28,577 nucleotides of DNA from a virus: the IMG/VR virus record IMGVR_UViG_3300037133_000013, positions 1-28,577 of that record. One strand, written 5' to 3'. Each line of letters begins with the position of its first letter. Position 1 is the first letter of the stretch. The notes beneath the pieces were generated by a model. It saw only the letters and a list, made by a program, of their open reading frames with translations. It had not been told where the DNA came from and did no database searches. The translations under genes were made by a program, and so were the position numbers. Of this stretch, positions 6,868 through 13,475 are shown piece after piece.

Positions 6868-7688
6868 TAAGTACTGGTAACTTCTCCCAAGCCTGGTTTG
6901 AGCTGCTTGAGAGACTCTACGAAGAAGGCCGTCCGGTGTCGCCGCGCGGCTATGAAACTCACGAACTAATTGGCGTTCAACTTCGCGTCGAGGATATGAC
7001 GCAGAACATTCTGGTTCATCCTGGTCGAGGTTTGTCCTATCGCTTTATGATCGGTGAATGGCTGTGGATGGCAGCCGGTCGTGAGGACGTCGCGACCATC
7101 GTTAGATACAACAAGCAGATCGCACAATTCTCCGATGACGGTATAAAGTTTGCCGGGGCCTACGGCCCGCAGATGTTACGCCAAATACCATGGGCGATGA
7201 AGCAGCTTGAAAAACCGGGATGTCGACAAGCAGTCATTCAGATCTGGCATCCTACACCAGCGCCAAGCAAGGACATTCCATGCACACTTAGCTGGCAGCT
7301 TCTCGCTCGAGATGGTCGGCTTAATACCATCATTACGATGAGATCGAGCGACGTTTGGCTTGGACTGGTTTACGATTTCTTTAATCTCTCACAACTTGTA
7401 TCTGGTATCGCCGGTGAGCTCGGCCTGATGACAGGTGAGCTTATCTTTAATCTCGGCTCAAGCCACCTCTACGACCGAGATAGAGCAAAAGCTGGTGCTG
7501 TTTTGCTACAGCCAGAGTTGCTGGATGCCGTGATGTCACCGCTACTTCCAGGACGACCACCGGCAGATGACATCCTCGACAACGATGAAATCTTGCTGAT
7601 CGAACCATGGGCCACCTACCGCGACGTACTGAGGTCGAAGACCCAAGCCGAGGCGCTAATGAAGCTAAGAACCTTGGAGGAGAAATGA
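6861..7688 (+). CDS. Thymidylate-synthase-fold enzyme, probable dCMP 5-hydroxymethyltransferase
   Basis: A 275-residue ThyA-fold protein. Conserved residues: nucleophile Cys141 (Ile-Pro-Cys), phosphate-binding Arg161-Ser-Ser-Asp164, and His202-Leu-Tyr204. The residue equal to E. coli ThyA Asn177, which selects dUMP, is Asp172 here (LGLVYD where ThyA has LGLPFN). Asp at this site is the known hallmark of dCMP hydroxymethylases such as T4 gp42. A ThyX gene in the same operon already covers dTMP synthesis, which fits a different role here. The likely reaction is dCMP plus methylenetetrahydrofolate to 5-hydroxymethyl-dCMP. The start is TTG at 6861 with GGAGG about ten bases upstream; no better start exists. 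A divergent thymidylate synthase is the alternative. Confidence 0.8.
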   Translation: MLVSTGNFSQAWFELLERLYEEGRPVSPRGYETHELIGVQLRVEDMTQNILVHPGRGLSYRFMIGEWLWMAAGREDVATIVRYNKQIAQFSDDGIKFAGAYGPQMLRQIPWAMKQLEKPGCRQAVIQIWHPTPAPSKDIPCTLSWQLLARDGRLNTIITMRSSDVWLGLVYDFFNLSQLVSGIAGELGLMTGELIFNLGSSHLYDRDRAKAGAVLLQPELLDAVMSPLLPGRPPADDILDNDEILLIEPWATYRDVLRSKTQAEALMKLRTLEEK

Positions 7689-8446
7689 GAAGGCCGTCTA
7701 TCGACGACTACTACCTGGCGATGCTACCCTTGATCGCATCTCGCGCCACCTGCCCTCGCCGCCAGGTAGCGGCTATTTTGGTTGACCGTGGTGGTAAGCT
7801 CGTGGCCACTGGCTACAACGGACCACCAGCTGGGATGCACCATTGTCTAGACGTTCCATGTCCAGGAGCGACAGACCCGTCCGGTGACACCGGTCGCTGC
7901 ATCGCAATACATGCTGAGATGAATGCCTTGTCTCAGGCCCAAGCCTCTCGCCGCTCACCTCATACACTTTACTGCTCTACCACACCTTGCTTTAACTGTG
8001 CAAAGATGTTGATCACCGAGGGTGTCAAGCGAGTGGTCGTCACCAGTGAGTACGCGGACCAGAGCGGCGCTGACCTGCTTCGTCAAGCCGGTGTTACGGT
8101 GTGCGTGGAGATCGTGCCGGCGCGGCCTAAGGTGGTTTGCCTCTGTGGTTCAACGAGGTTCTCGGACCAGATGCTCGTCAAACAATGGGAACTTACGAAG
8201 GCCGGCTACATTGTTCTTTCATGGTGCGCGCTTCCACCAAGCTACTCACATCAAGGTCCGCACGTCGGCGACGCGGAAGGTGTAAAGGACATCGTTGATG
8301 AGCTGCACAAACGTAAGATTGACTTGGCCGATGAGGTACTGGTCTTAAACGTCGGCGGATACGTAGGTGACTCGACGCGGAGCGAGATCAACTACGCCCT
8401 GGCGCACGATAAACCTGTAAGATACTTGGAGGAGGAAACGAAGTGA
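7685..8446 (+). CDS. dCMP deaminase fused to a nucleotide N-glycosidase/deoxyribosyltransferase-like domain
   Basis: A 253-residue protein from the ATG at 7685 (GGAGGAGA just upstream, four-base overlap with the previous gene). Residues 1-145 form a zinc dCMP deaminase: His-Ala-Glu (76-78) with catalytic Glu, and Pro-Cys-x-x-Cys (101-105). Residues 148-250 look like the nucleoside 2-deoxyribosyltransferase fold: CGSTRF (154-159), a DEVLVLN strand (216-222) and a Ser-Glu-Ile helix with Glu234 where the catalytic Glu is expected, followed by HDKPV. That fold includes DNPH1/Rcl, which hydrolyses hydroxymethyl-dUMP in human cells. The deaminase supplies dUMP for ThyX; the second domain may remove unwanted deaminated nucleotides (inference). 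Confidence 0.85.
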   Translation: MRRPSIDDYYLAMLPLIASRATCPRRQVAAILVDRGGKLVATGYNGPPAGMHHCLDVPCPGATDPSGDTGRCIAIHAEMNALSQAQASRRSPHTLYCSTTPCFNCAKMLITEGVKRVVVTSEYADQSGADLLRQAGVTVCVEIVPARPKVVCLCGSTRFSDQMLVKQWELTKAGYIVLSWCALPPSYSHQGPHVGDAEGVKDIVDELHKRKIDLADEVLVLNVGGYVGDSTRSEINYALAHDKPVRYLEEETK

Positions 8447-8703
8447 GCGCGAAAGCCGGCAGGGCAGTTAAACGTTCAATGTGGGAAGAGCACACCGCCG
8501 ACCTCGTCAATCACCCTCAGCACTACACCTTTGGCAAGATCGAGGTTATCGACGCCATCGAGGATTGGCAACTTGGTTTTCATGAAGGCAACGTGGTGAA
8601 GTACGTGGCTAGAGCCAAGCACAAGGGCCGTGAACTAGAGGATTTGAGGAAGGGTGCCTGGTACTTGAACCGTCGCATTAAGAATCTGGAGGAGAAGAGG
8701 TGA
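8443..8703 (+). CDS. DUF3310 family protein
   Basis: An 86-residue protein with the DUF3310 pattern: VNHPQHY near 21-27, an EVIDAIE helix, then GNVVKYVARA and a DLRKGAWYL helix. DUF3310 proteins are common small phage proteins found near nucleotide metabolism and replication genes; their activity is not established, although they are sometimes labelled nucleotide kinases. The GTG start lies six bases after GGAGGAGGA and overlaps the deaminase stop (GTGA). An ATG at 8479 is a weaker alternative. Confidence 0.85.
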   Translation: MSAKAGRAVKRSMWEEHTADLVNHPQHYTFGKIEVIDAIEDWQLGFHEGNVVKYVARAKHKGRELEDLRKGAWYLNRRIKNLEEKR

Positions 8704-9398
8704 AGATTGTCAAGCCGTACGCAAAGATCATGGAACCGGAGTCATTGGCCGGAGCCTTGGCTCGTGTGGAGTACGCCGCTCGGGTCAGTCATCGCTCCGA
8801 AGATGGGCAGACCGACGAGTCGGCGGAGCGATTCATTCGCGCCGTTGTTCTCCAGCACGGTGACTGGTCGGTGGTGGAGCACGTCTCGGCCTCGGTTGAA
8901 TTTCTTGTTGATCGTGGCATCACGCACGAGATCGTTCGCCATCGCATCGCCAGCTACACGCAAGAGTCGACGCGCTTCGTGAACTACGCGAAGAAGATGC
9001 CGCCGAGTTTCATCTACCCGATACCTGGAATGTGGTGTGATAAGAGCGAAGACCACACCTTTAAAATTGCTTACGATCATGACTGCGTCTATAACGGCTC
9101 CTGGTTATGCGCCATTCAGGAGTGTGAGCGCGTGTACCAAGAACTACTCAAGCAGGGGTGGAGGCCGCAAGAAGCGCGATCGGTGTTCCCGAATGCGCTG
9201 TCATCGAAGATCGTCGTGACGATGAATCTTCGTACATGGCGGCACTTCTTCTTAATGCGAACCAGCAAGGAAGCGCATCCGCAGATGCGACAGGTAACAA
9301 TCCCGTTGCTGGCTGAGTTTCAACGACTCGTGCCGGTGCTCTATGAAGACATCGCGCCAGAGTCGCGGCAAGTCGATAATATTGCAAAGGGAAGGTGA
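8700..9398 (+). CDS. thyX: Flavin-dependent thymidylate synthase ThyX
   Basis: A 232-residue ThyX, the usual size for the family. The signature RHR...S (RHRIASYTQES, 80-90) binds dUMP and FAD. The later LRTWRHFF segment matches the conserved substrate-binding helix. It makes dTMP from dUMP with methylenetetrahydrofolate, NADPH and FAD, fed by the dCMP deaminase two genes upstream. The GTG start overlaps the previous stop (GTGA) and follows GGAGGAG. Its presence beside a ThyA-fold gene argues that the latter does something else. Confidence 0.95.
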   Translation: MKIVKPYAKIMEPESLAGALARVEYAARVSHRSEDGQTDESAERFIRAVVLQHGDWSVVEHVSASVEFLVDRGITHEIVRHRIASYTQESTRFVNYAKKMPPSFIYPIPGMWCDKSEDHTFKIAYDHDCVYNGSWLCAIQECERVYQELLKQGWRPQEARSVFPNALSSKIVVTMNLRTWRHFFLMRTSKEAHPQMRQVTIPLLAEFQRLVPVLYEDIAPESRQVDNIAKGR

Positions 9399-9402
9399 TG
9401 AT

Positions 9403-10011
9403 ATGAAGACGTGCAAGGAAATGGTCGCAGAGTTTCACCTGCTTAATGGATCGGTTATCGATGCGAAGAGTCCCGGTCCGGAGGTTGCGGTCGTCAGGAC
9501 GCGGTTGATGATTGAGGAGTTCGCTGAAACCTACGCGGCGCTGCATCAGCAAGATGTCATCGAAGCTGCTGACGGGTTGGCGGACTTCCTCTACGTCATC
9601 TACGGAACGGCAGTTGCGTACGGAGTAGCTTGCCCAGATGCGTTTCGTCGGTCGACTTTGCCGCCTGCTAAGATATTCGCCAGTGTTGACGTGCTAAGGT
9701 TCAGCAACAGGATACTGCCGCGTCTGACTCGCGCTTGCGACATGACGATCGGTCCCAGCCTGGATCTGAGCGCTGCGTTGACGAGCTTGGCAGACGAGAC
9801 TTGCCGCCTTGGCACCGCGCTCTGGGGCATGCCACTGCGTGAGCTCTTCGAGGAAGTACACAGATCAAACATGACGAAGACCTTCTCACCGACGACGAAC
9901 ACCGCAGGTGGGAAGTACGGCGCGGGCGTAAACCCGAAAGGCCCAGGGTACTCTCCTCCAGACATCCAAGGTGTCCTGAATAGAGCTAAAGAAGGAGAAT
10001 CATATACTTGA
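9403..10011 (+). CDS. MazG-like nucleoside triphosphate pyrophosphohydrolase with an insertion
   Basis: A 202-residue protein starting at ATG 9403, preceded by GGGAAGGTGA. It shows the metal-binding Glu-Glu-x-x-Glu (38-42) and Asp-Gly-x-x-Asp (57-61) of the all-alpha NTP pyrophosphohydrolases, and ends with the family's FEEVHRSNMTKTF segment and PPD motif. In relatives the DGxxD helix (up to 'YGTAVAYG') runs directly into the 'RELFEEVHRSNM' helix; here about 70 extra residues separate them. Phage MazG-like enzymes hydrolyse NTPs or dNTPs; removal of unmodified dCTP, as T4 gp56 does, would fit the operon but is only inferred. Its TGA is followed by C, a weak stop context (see 9980-10135). Confidence 0.8.
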   Translation: MKTCKEMVAEFHLLNGSVIDAKSPGPEVAVVRTRLMIEEFAETYAALHQQDVIEAADGLADFLYVIYGTAVAYGVACPDAFRRSTLPPAKIFASVDVLRFSNRILPRLTRACDMTIGPSLDLSAALTSLADETCRLGTALWGMPLRELFEEVHRSNMTKTFSPTTNTAGGKYGAGVNPKGPGYSPPDIQGVLNRAKEGESYT

Positions 10012-10135
10012 CTCCCTTCGTTATGATGAGCGATTTAGACGCTTCACACCGGCACAGTTTGGTGAGTGGTATGACCAAGAGCGTGGACGTAAGGAAGTAA
10101 AGACAGCAGCAAAAACCAAAGGAGCTAAATACTAG
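9980..10135 (+). other. Open, protein-like frame without a normal start codon, between MazG-like and methyltransferase genes
   Basis: After the MazG-like stop, the +1 frame is open to a TAG that abuts the methyltransferase ATG. It reads DSLRYDERFRRFTPAQF and continues to a basic end in KTKGAKY. It has no ATG, GTG or TTG. AAGGAGAA at 9992-9998 precedes an ATA at 10004. It may be read from a rare start, joined to the MazG-like protein by a +1 shift at TGA-C, or be a remnant. The overlapping frame 10008-10100 (TTG start, 30 codons) is a less protein-like alternative. Confidence 0.3.
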
Positions 10136-10936
10136 ATGGCAAACTCACTTCCCAAGGTGATTCTTACGCACGGTGAATGCTTGGCAGAGATGGCTGAGAT
10201 ATCGGACAACTATGTGGACATCACAGTTACATCACCACCCTATGACGACCTTCGCACATACAATGGTTACTCATTTGACTTTGAACCCATTGCGCGTGAA
10301 TTGTTCCGTGTGACCAAGCAAGGTGGTGTGGTGGTCTGGGTGGTAGCAGATGCAACTAAGAAGGGAAGCGAGACAGGCACCAGCTTCAAGCAAGCTCTCT
10401 ACTTTATGCAGTGTGGCTTCAATCTACATGACACAATGATATGGAACAAAGAGGAGTTTTCTGCCGTTGGTGCTCTTGTTTCTCGCTATGCTCCGGTATT
10501 TGAGTATATGTTTGTGCTCTCTAAGGGGAAGCCTAAAACATTCAATCCAATAAAGGATAGAAAAAATAAATGTGCAGGTACTAAGCTGCACGGAAACGTG
10601 CGCCAAAAGGATGGCTCTGTGCGTCCACAGGCAGGGATAAAGCAAGGTAAAGTGATTGCAGAGTTTGGGCAGCGTCACAATGTTTGGTGCATCACTGCTG
10701 AAAAGAACAGCAAGGCTTACGGTCACCCCGCAATGTTTTCTCTCCAGCTTGCTACTGACCATGTGCTTAGCTGGTCAAATAAGGGTGATGTGGTGATGGA
10801 CCCATTCTTAGGCTCCGGCACCACGGGCGTGGCGTGCGTCAACACCGGCCGGAGATTCATAGGCATTGAGCAGGATGCTGCGTACTTCAAGATTGCCAGC
10901 AAGCGCATCGCTGCTGCACAGAAAGCCAAGCGATGA
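10136..10936 (+). CDS. Beta-class DNA methyltransferase (N4-cytosine or N6-adenine)
   Basis: A 266-residue DNA methyltransferase. The catalytic motif Ser-Pro-Pro-Tyr (33-36) comes first and the SAM-binding DPFLGSGTTG (222-231) last, which is the beta order. Ser in the first position is common in N4-cytosine enzymes but also occurs in N6-adenine ones, so the base is open. It uses many more A/T-ending codons than the operon before it, with A-rich patches near 10555-10570, which suggests recent acquisition. AAAGGAG lies about 12 bases upstream, a rather long spacing. No restriction endonuclease lies beside it, so it is probably a solitary methylase that protects phage DNA. Confidence 0.9.
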   Translation: MANSLPKVILTHGECLAEMAEISDNYVDITVTSPPYDDLRTYNGYSFDFEPIARELFRVTKQGGVVVWVVADATKKGSETGTSFKQALYFMQCGFNLHDTMIWNKEEFSAVGALVSRYAPVFEYMFVLSKGKPKTFNPIKDRKNKCAGTKLHGNVRQKDGSVRPQAGIKQGKVIAEFGQRHNVWCITAEKNSKAYGHPAMFSLQLATDHVLSWSNKGDVVMDPFLGSGTTGVACVNTGRRFIGIEQDAAYFKIASKRIAAAQKAKR

Positions 10937-11120
10937 AGCCGGGGAGTCAAGTATATAAATCCCTAAAGAAGCCTTCTTAAAAGCCTGAACGGCGTGACCC
11001 AGACAGGCTGAGTGAGGCCGCTGCCAGGTCTAGCAGGGTAGAACACCCTTGAGCAGAAAGCACAAGGTAGATTCAATAGGGAAACACAGTTCAATAGAGA
11101 AACTAGCATCACAAGGCACA
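10937..11120 (+). ncRNA. Hairpin-rich intergenic stretch, possible structured RNA
   Basis: No gene is visible here. On the plus strand several small stems follow each other: AAGAA-gcc-TTCTT near 10967-10979, AGCCTG (10980-10985) with CAGGCT about 16 bases later, CTGC...GCAG near 11021-11036, and AGGGT-AGAAC-ACCCT near 11035-11050. A near-perfect direct repeat TTCAATAGGGAAAC / TTCAATAGAGAAAC lies at 11072-11085 and 11090-11103. The pattern could be an untranslated RNA or the 3' end of the methyltransferase message. It does not fit a tRNA: there is no T-arm consensus. Confidence 0.25.
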
Positions 11121-11156
11121 AAAAGACCCTCGGCGCCACGACCGGGCACCGAGGGT
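11120..11156 (-). terminator. Rho-independent terminator of the leftward late operon
   Basis: Read on the minus strand, an 8-bp GC-rich stem (ACCCTCGG / CCGAGGGT, with further inner GGC/GCC pairing) is followed by TCTTTTTGTG, a proper T tract. It lies about 155 bp past the endolysin stop, just beyond the small convergent gene, and so ends the long minus-strand transcript. Confidence 0.8.
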
Positions 11157-11171
11157 GGAGGTAACTGGTAA

Positions 11172-11327
11172 ATGACGATCGAGGAACTTCGTCACTGGAT
11201 GACGAAGGTAAGTACGCAGATGCTAGAGCTAATTCTGCTGCAAGGCGATACTGGTAAGCCGAAGTGGTTCACTGCCGAGGTAGAAGCCGAGATACGTCGG
11301 CGCAGGACACTTACTTCAAGGCCCTGA
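11172..11327 (+). CDS. Small unrecognised protein, 51 residues
   Basis: A short gene with a well-formed ribosome site (GGAGG at 11157-11161, ten bases before ATG). It encodes a soluble, probably helical 51-residue protein that begins MTIEELRHWMTKV and ends in an Arg-rich stretch. Its last 17 bases overlap, antisense, the end of the endolysin gene. The ribosome site overlaps the downstream edge of the minus-strand terminator hairpin. I do not recognise it. Confidence 0.5.
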   Translation: MTIEELRHWMTKVSTQMLELILLQGDTGKPKWFTAEVEAEIRRRRTLTSRP

Positions 11328-11874
11328 TCCACCAAGGACCGGGTTGGTCGGCGGTACCCAGGTACCGAGCATCTGACGGGTTAGCCGCGACCACCGCCTG
11401 GTAGTCCGCCAACCGTGCTGCGCGCAAAGCCGCAAGCAGAGCGTCTTGGTCGCAGGCGTTCGCCGCTGCTACCGTCGCCGGTCCCCAGCGCCCGTCTACT
11501 ACGAGCGCACCACCGCAAGCGTTGACGGCTGTCTGCAGCACCTTGACGCCATTGACACCACCACGATTCACGGCGGTATCAAGTACGCGCTCAGCTATGG
11601 CGTCAGAGAGCGACCCTTCCCACGTGTTCCAGAATAGCGTCTCGTAGAATTTCTCCACCGCCGGTCCGCGCTGGTTCTGCGGCAGCGTGGCGATGGCGGC
11701 GAAGTCCGTAGGGAACGCCTTCGAGTTGATTCCTGAGATCGCCCAGGCACCCTGCCACGTCTTGGCGCCGGCCACAACAGCCCACGTTCCTGGCGCGTCT
11801 GGCACCAAGGCGTGGGCTTGCGTGGAATCTTCGTTGGTCATCATGAAGTTAAAGTCAGTGTCGAAGTCCGCCAT
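11311..11874 (-). CDS. GH108-type endolysin (N-acetylmuramidase) with peptidoglycan-binding C-terminus
   Basis: A 187-residue lysin. The N-terminus resembles glycoside hydrolase family 108: the expected catalytic Glu is Glu15 in MTNEDS, followed by a shortened DpGG-like region and AISGINSKAFP (45-55), where the family has xxGI. Residues about 105-187 match the family's peptidoglycan-binding domain: a GVxxLQxAVN helix, then VDGRWGPATVAA, ending in a Trp-Trp-x-Arg-Ala-Leu motif. It cleaves cell wall glycan at lysis. There is no signal peptide, so it needs a holin, and candidates lie upstream. It is the last gene of the leftward operon; GGAG precedes its ATG. Confidence 0.85.
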   Translation of the reverse strand: MADFDTDFNFMMTNEDSTQAHALVPDAPGTWAVVAGAKTWQGAWAISGINSKAFPTDFAAIATLPQNQRGPAVEKFYETLFWNTWEGSLSDAIAERVLDTAVNRGGVNGVKVLQTAVNACGGALVVDGRWGPATVAAANACDQDALLAALRAARLADYQAVVAANPSDARYLGTADQPGPWWIRALK

Positions 11875-11875
11875 A

Positions 11876-12124
11876 CTACACTCCAGGCTTAGAAGAGTTG
11901 ACGAGCGCGGTCAACTCCTCGTCGATCTTGCCTTCAGGGATGAACCACGGCTTGTGTGTGTCGCCAACGGTCAGTGTCAGCTCAATTGGATCGTACACCC
12001 AACTGATCGTGATCCCGCTCTTTGTAGCTGACCCTTCGTTGCCGTTGATGGTAATACCAAGCTGTTGCTGAGCTTTGGCTTCGATGTTAGCTAACCACGT
12101 CGGTGCGATGCCGGTGTAGATCAT
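11876..12124 (-). CDS. Unrecognised small protein in the lysis region
   Basis: An 82-residue protein with an N-terminal helix followed by a strand-rich part (GITISWVYDP, ELTLTVGDT) and a C-terminal helix. It has no signal or membrane segment. Its ATG overlaps the stop of the upstream beta-barrel-like gene by four bases and the endolysin ATG follows two bases after its end, so it belongs to the lysis group. No function can be assigned. Confidence 0.65.
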   Translation of the reverse strand: MIYTGIAPTWLANIEAKAQQQLGITINGNEGSATKSGITISWVYDPIELTLTVGDTHKPWFIPEGKIDEELTALVNSSKPGV

Positions 12125-12699
12125 CGCTGCGCCGCCATCGCACGTCTGGCGATCATCTTCTTGATGGCTACGCTCTGAGACACCTGCGGATTGAAGAAGT
12201 ACGCAATACCGGTCGACATCTCAACGGCGCTCTTCGACCCTACGCGGAGGAAATGCACCGATAGCGCCGACCATTGCAGGTTCGGTGTTGCACGATAAGA
12301 TAAGCCGCCGCCTGCCAAGAACGCCACGTGGTTGCCCGTGGTAAATGTCGACACGCCGCCCGCACCTTGCAAGAACACGCTCAGCGATCCGGCCTGGATG
12401 TTCGTCTTACTGATCAGCGATGAAATGTTCGGCGTAAACTTGACGCCGCCCAGGTAAGCGTTAAACGGTGTAGACACCAGTTGATGCCCCTCAACGTTGA
12501 GGCTGTTACCCTTCTGCGCGCCCCAGTCGATCAGGTCGAAGCTCTCCGTTGTATGCGCCGCCGGTCCCCACGTACCGTTGTAGTTGAGCGCTGTGGCTTC
12601 GGCGGTTGTGGAGAACACGATACCGCCGGTAGTTGGTGCCTGGGCTGCTGCTGTGATGGCCAGGGCCAGAATTGCGATGAATGACAGGATGGTTCTCAT
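12121..12699 (-). CDS. Secreted, outer-membrane beta-barrel-like protein
   Basis: A 192-residue protein with a clear signal peptide (MRTILSFIAILALAITAAAQ, cut after Ala-Ala-Ala or next to it). The mature part has alternating hydrophobic residues and Gly/Ser turns, and a near-terminal strand ending in aromatic residues (GIAYFF), as in outer-membrane barrels. After that comes a basic tail. AAGGAG precedes the ATG. It sits between the papain-like protein and the endolysin, so it might affect the outer membrane during lysis or block further infection; both are inference. Related sequences occur as bacterial surface proteins, so a host origin is possible. Confidence 0.6.
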   Translation of the reverse strand: MRTILSFIAILALAITAAAQAPTTGGIVFSTTAEATALNYNGTWGPAAHTTESFDLIDWGAQKGNSLNVEGHQLVSTPFNAYLGGVKFTPNISSLISKTNIQAGSLSVFLQGAGGVSTFTTGNHVAFLAGGGLSYRATPNLQWSALSVHFLRVGSKSAVEMSTGIAYFFNPQVSQSVAIKKMIARRAMAAQR

Positions 12700-12731
12700 T
12701 TGGTCTCCTTGCTCAGGGGTTGATACTACGT

Positions 12732-13475
12732 TTACTTAATAACCGCGAGATCAGCCTGCATTCCTGCAAGGTCGAATCCCGAAGGCGTTTTGTTATTATG
12801 AATCCACGTGGCGAGCAAGAGCGCGTGCGCCTCGTCTACGAACTGCGTCCAGAATGCGGCGCTCATGCGGTACAGCTTGCCCCATGAGATGCAGGTAAGC
12901 GTCCCGTCCGCATCGTACTTAGGCACAAAAACGCAATGGCCCCCGATGATGGTGTTGTCGCCGTTCACGTCCCAAAGCGCTGTGGGGTCGTCTGCGCTGT
13001 CCATGACGCTCTGAGGAACATTGAAGCCGATGTAGACCCCAGAAAACAGATTGATGGCCTGTTTGATTTGGGTCATGTTACTCACAACCGGATCAGCAAA
13101 CCCCAACAGATGATGACCGCCAAGGTTCGACTTGCGCCAGTCATTCAGCACATCGAGTTCGACGCCGCCATTGTCGGTTGACGGATCGCCGGGAACGTAG
13201 CCGTCCCACGCTGAGTATGCGGATTCAATCACCTTGTCAGCCAGCGTCTCATAGTTGAAGTCGTAGCCCACATTCAGGCCGCAGACTTGGACCGCATGAG
13301 CGCACCCGGCGATGGTGCAATCTCCAAGCGAATCGTTGAGCATCGTGCCCCAGTTCGTCTCGCCTTTCGTCCAGTCGCAGGAATCAGGGGGCAAAGGAAG
13401 GGCTGCGGTGTACTTCGCCATCTTGAGCGTGCGGGAATCCGTCTTAACGGCCTTGCGGCCTAGCATATAGTTCAC
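12732..13475 (-). CDS. Papain-like cysteine peptidase family protein
   Basis: A 247-residue protein with a C1-like layout: Leu-Gly-Asp-Cys53-Thr at the start of a helix (candidate nucleophile), Gly-Gly-His180-Cys on a strand, and Ser-Trp-Gly (197-199), where papain-like enzymes have the Asn/Trp-Gly part. I have seen similar proteins near phage lysis genes. Peptidoglycan or protein cleavage is possible but unproven. The GTG start overlaps the upstream stop and follows GAGGAGAC; later Met codons at residues 4 and 19 are weaker. It has no signal peptide, which fits a late cytoplasmic or virion role. Confidence 0.6.
   Translation of the reverse strand: MNYMLGRKAVKTDSRTLKMAKYTAALPLPPDSCDWTKGETNWGTMLNDSLGDCTIAGCAHAVQVCGLNVGYDFNYETLADKVIESAYSAWDGYVPGDPSTDNGGVELDVLNDWRKSNLGGHHLLGFADPVVSNMTQIKQAINLFSGVYIGFNVPQSVMDSADDPTALWDVNGDNTIIGGHCVFVPKYDADGTLTCISWGKLYRMSAAFWTQFVDEAHALLLATWIHNNKTPSGFDLAGMQADLAVIK

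Noticed and set aside
7607-7684. Longer start for the dCMP deaminase fusion
   Set aside because: The extra residues come from a second frame of the upstream gene; ATG 7685 has a strong ribosome site and ATGA overlap.
6861-7688. Plain thymidylate synthase ThyA
   Set aside because: The Asn that selects dUMP is Asp, and thyX lies in the same operon.
4586-10936. Restriction-modification system
   Set aside because: Two DNA methyltransferases are present, but no endonuclease, specificity subunit or ATPase lies near either.
10937-11120. tRNA gene
   Set aside because: There is no T-arm consensus, anticodon arm or acceptor stem pairing; the stems are unrelated short hairpins.
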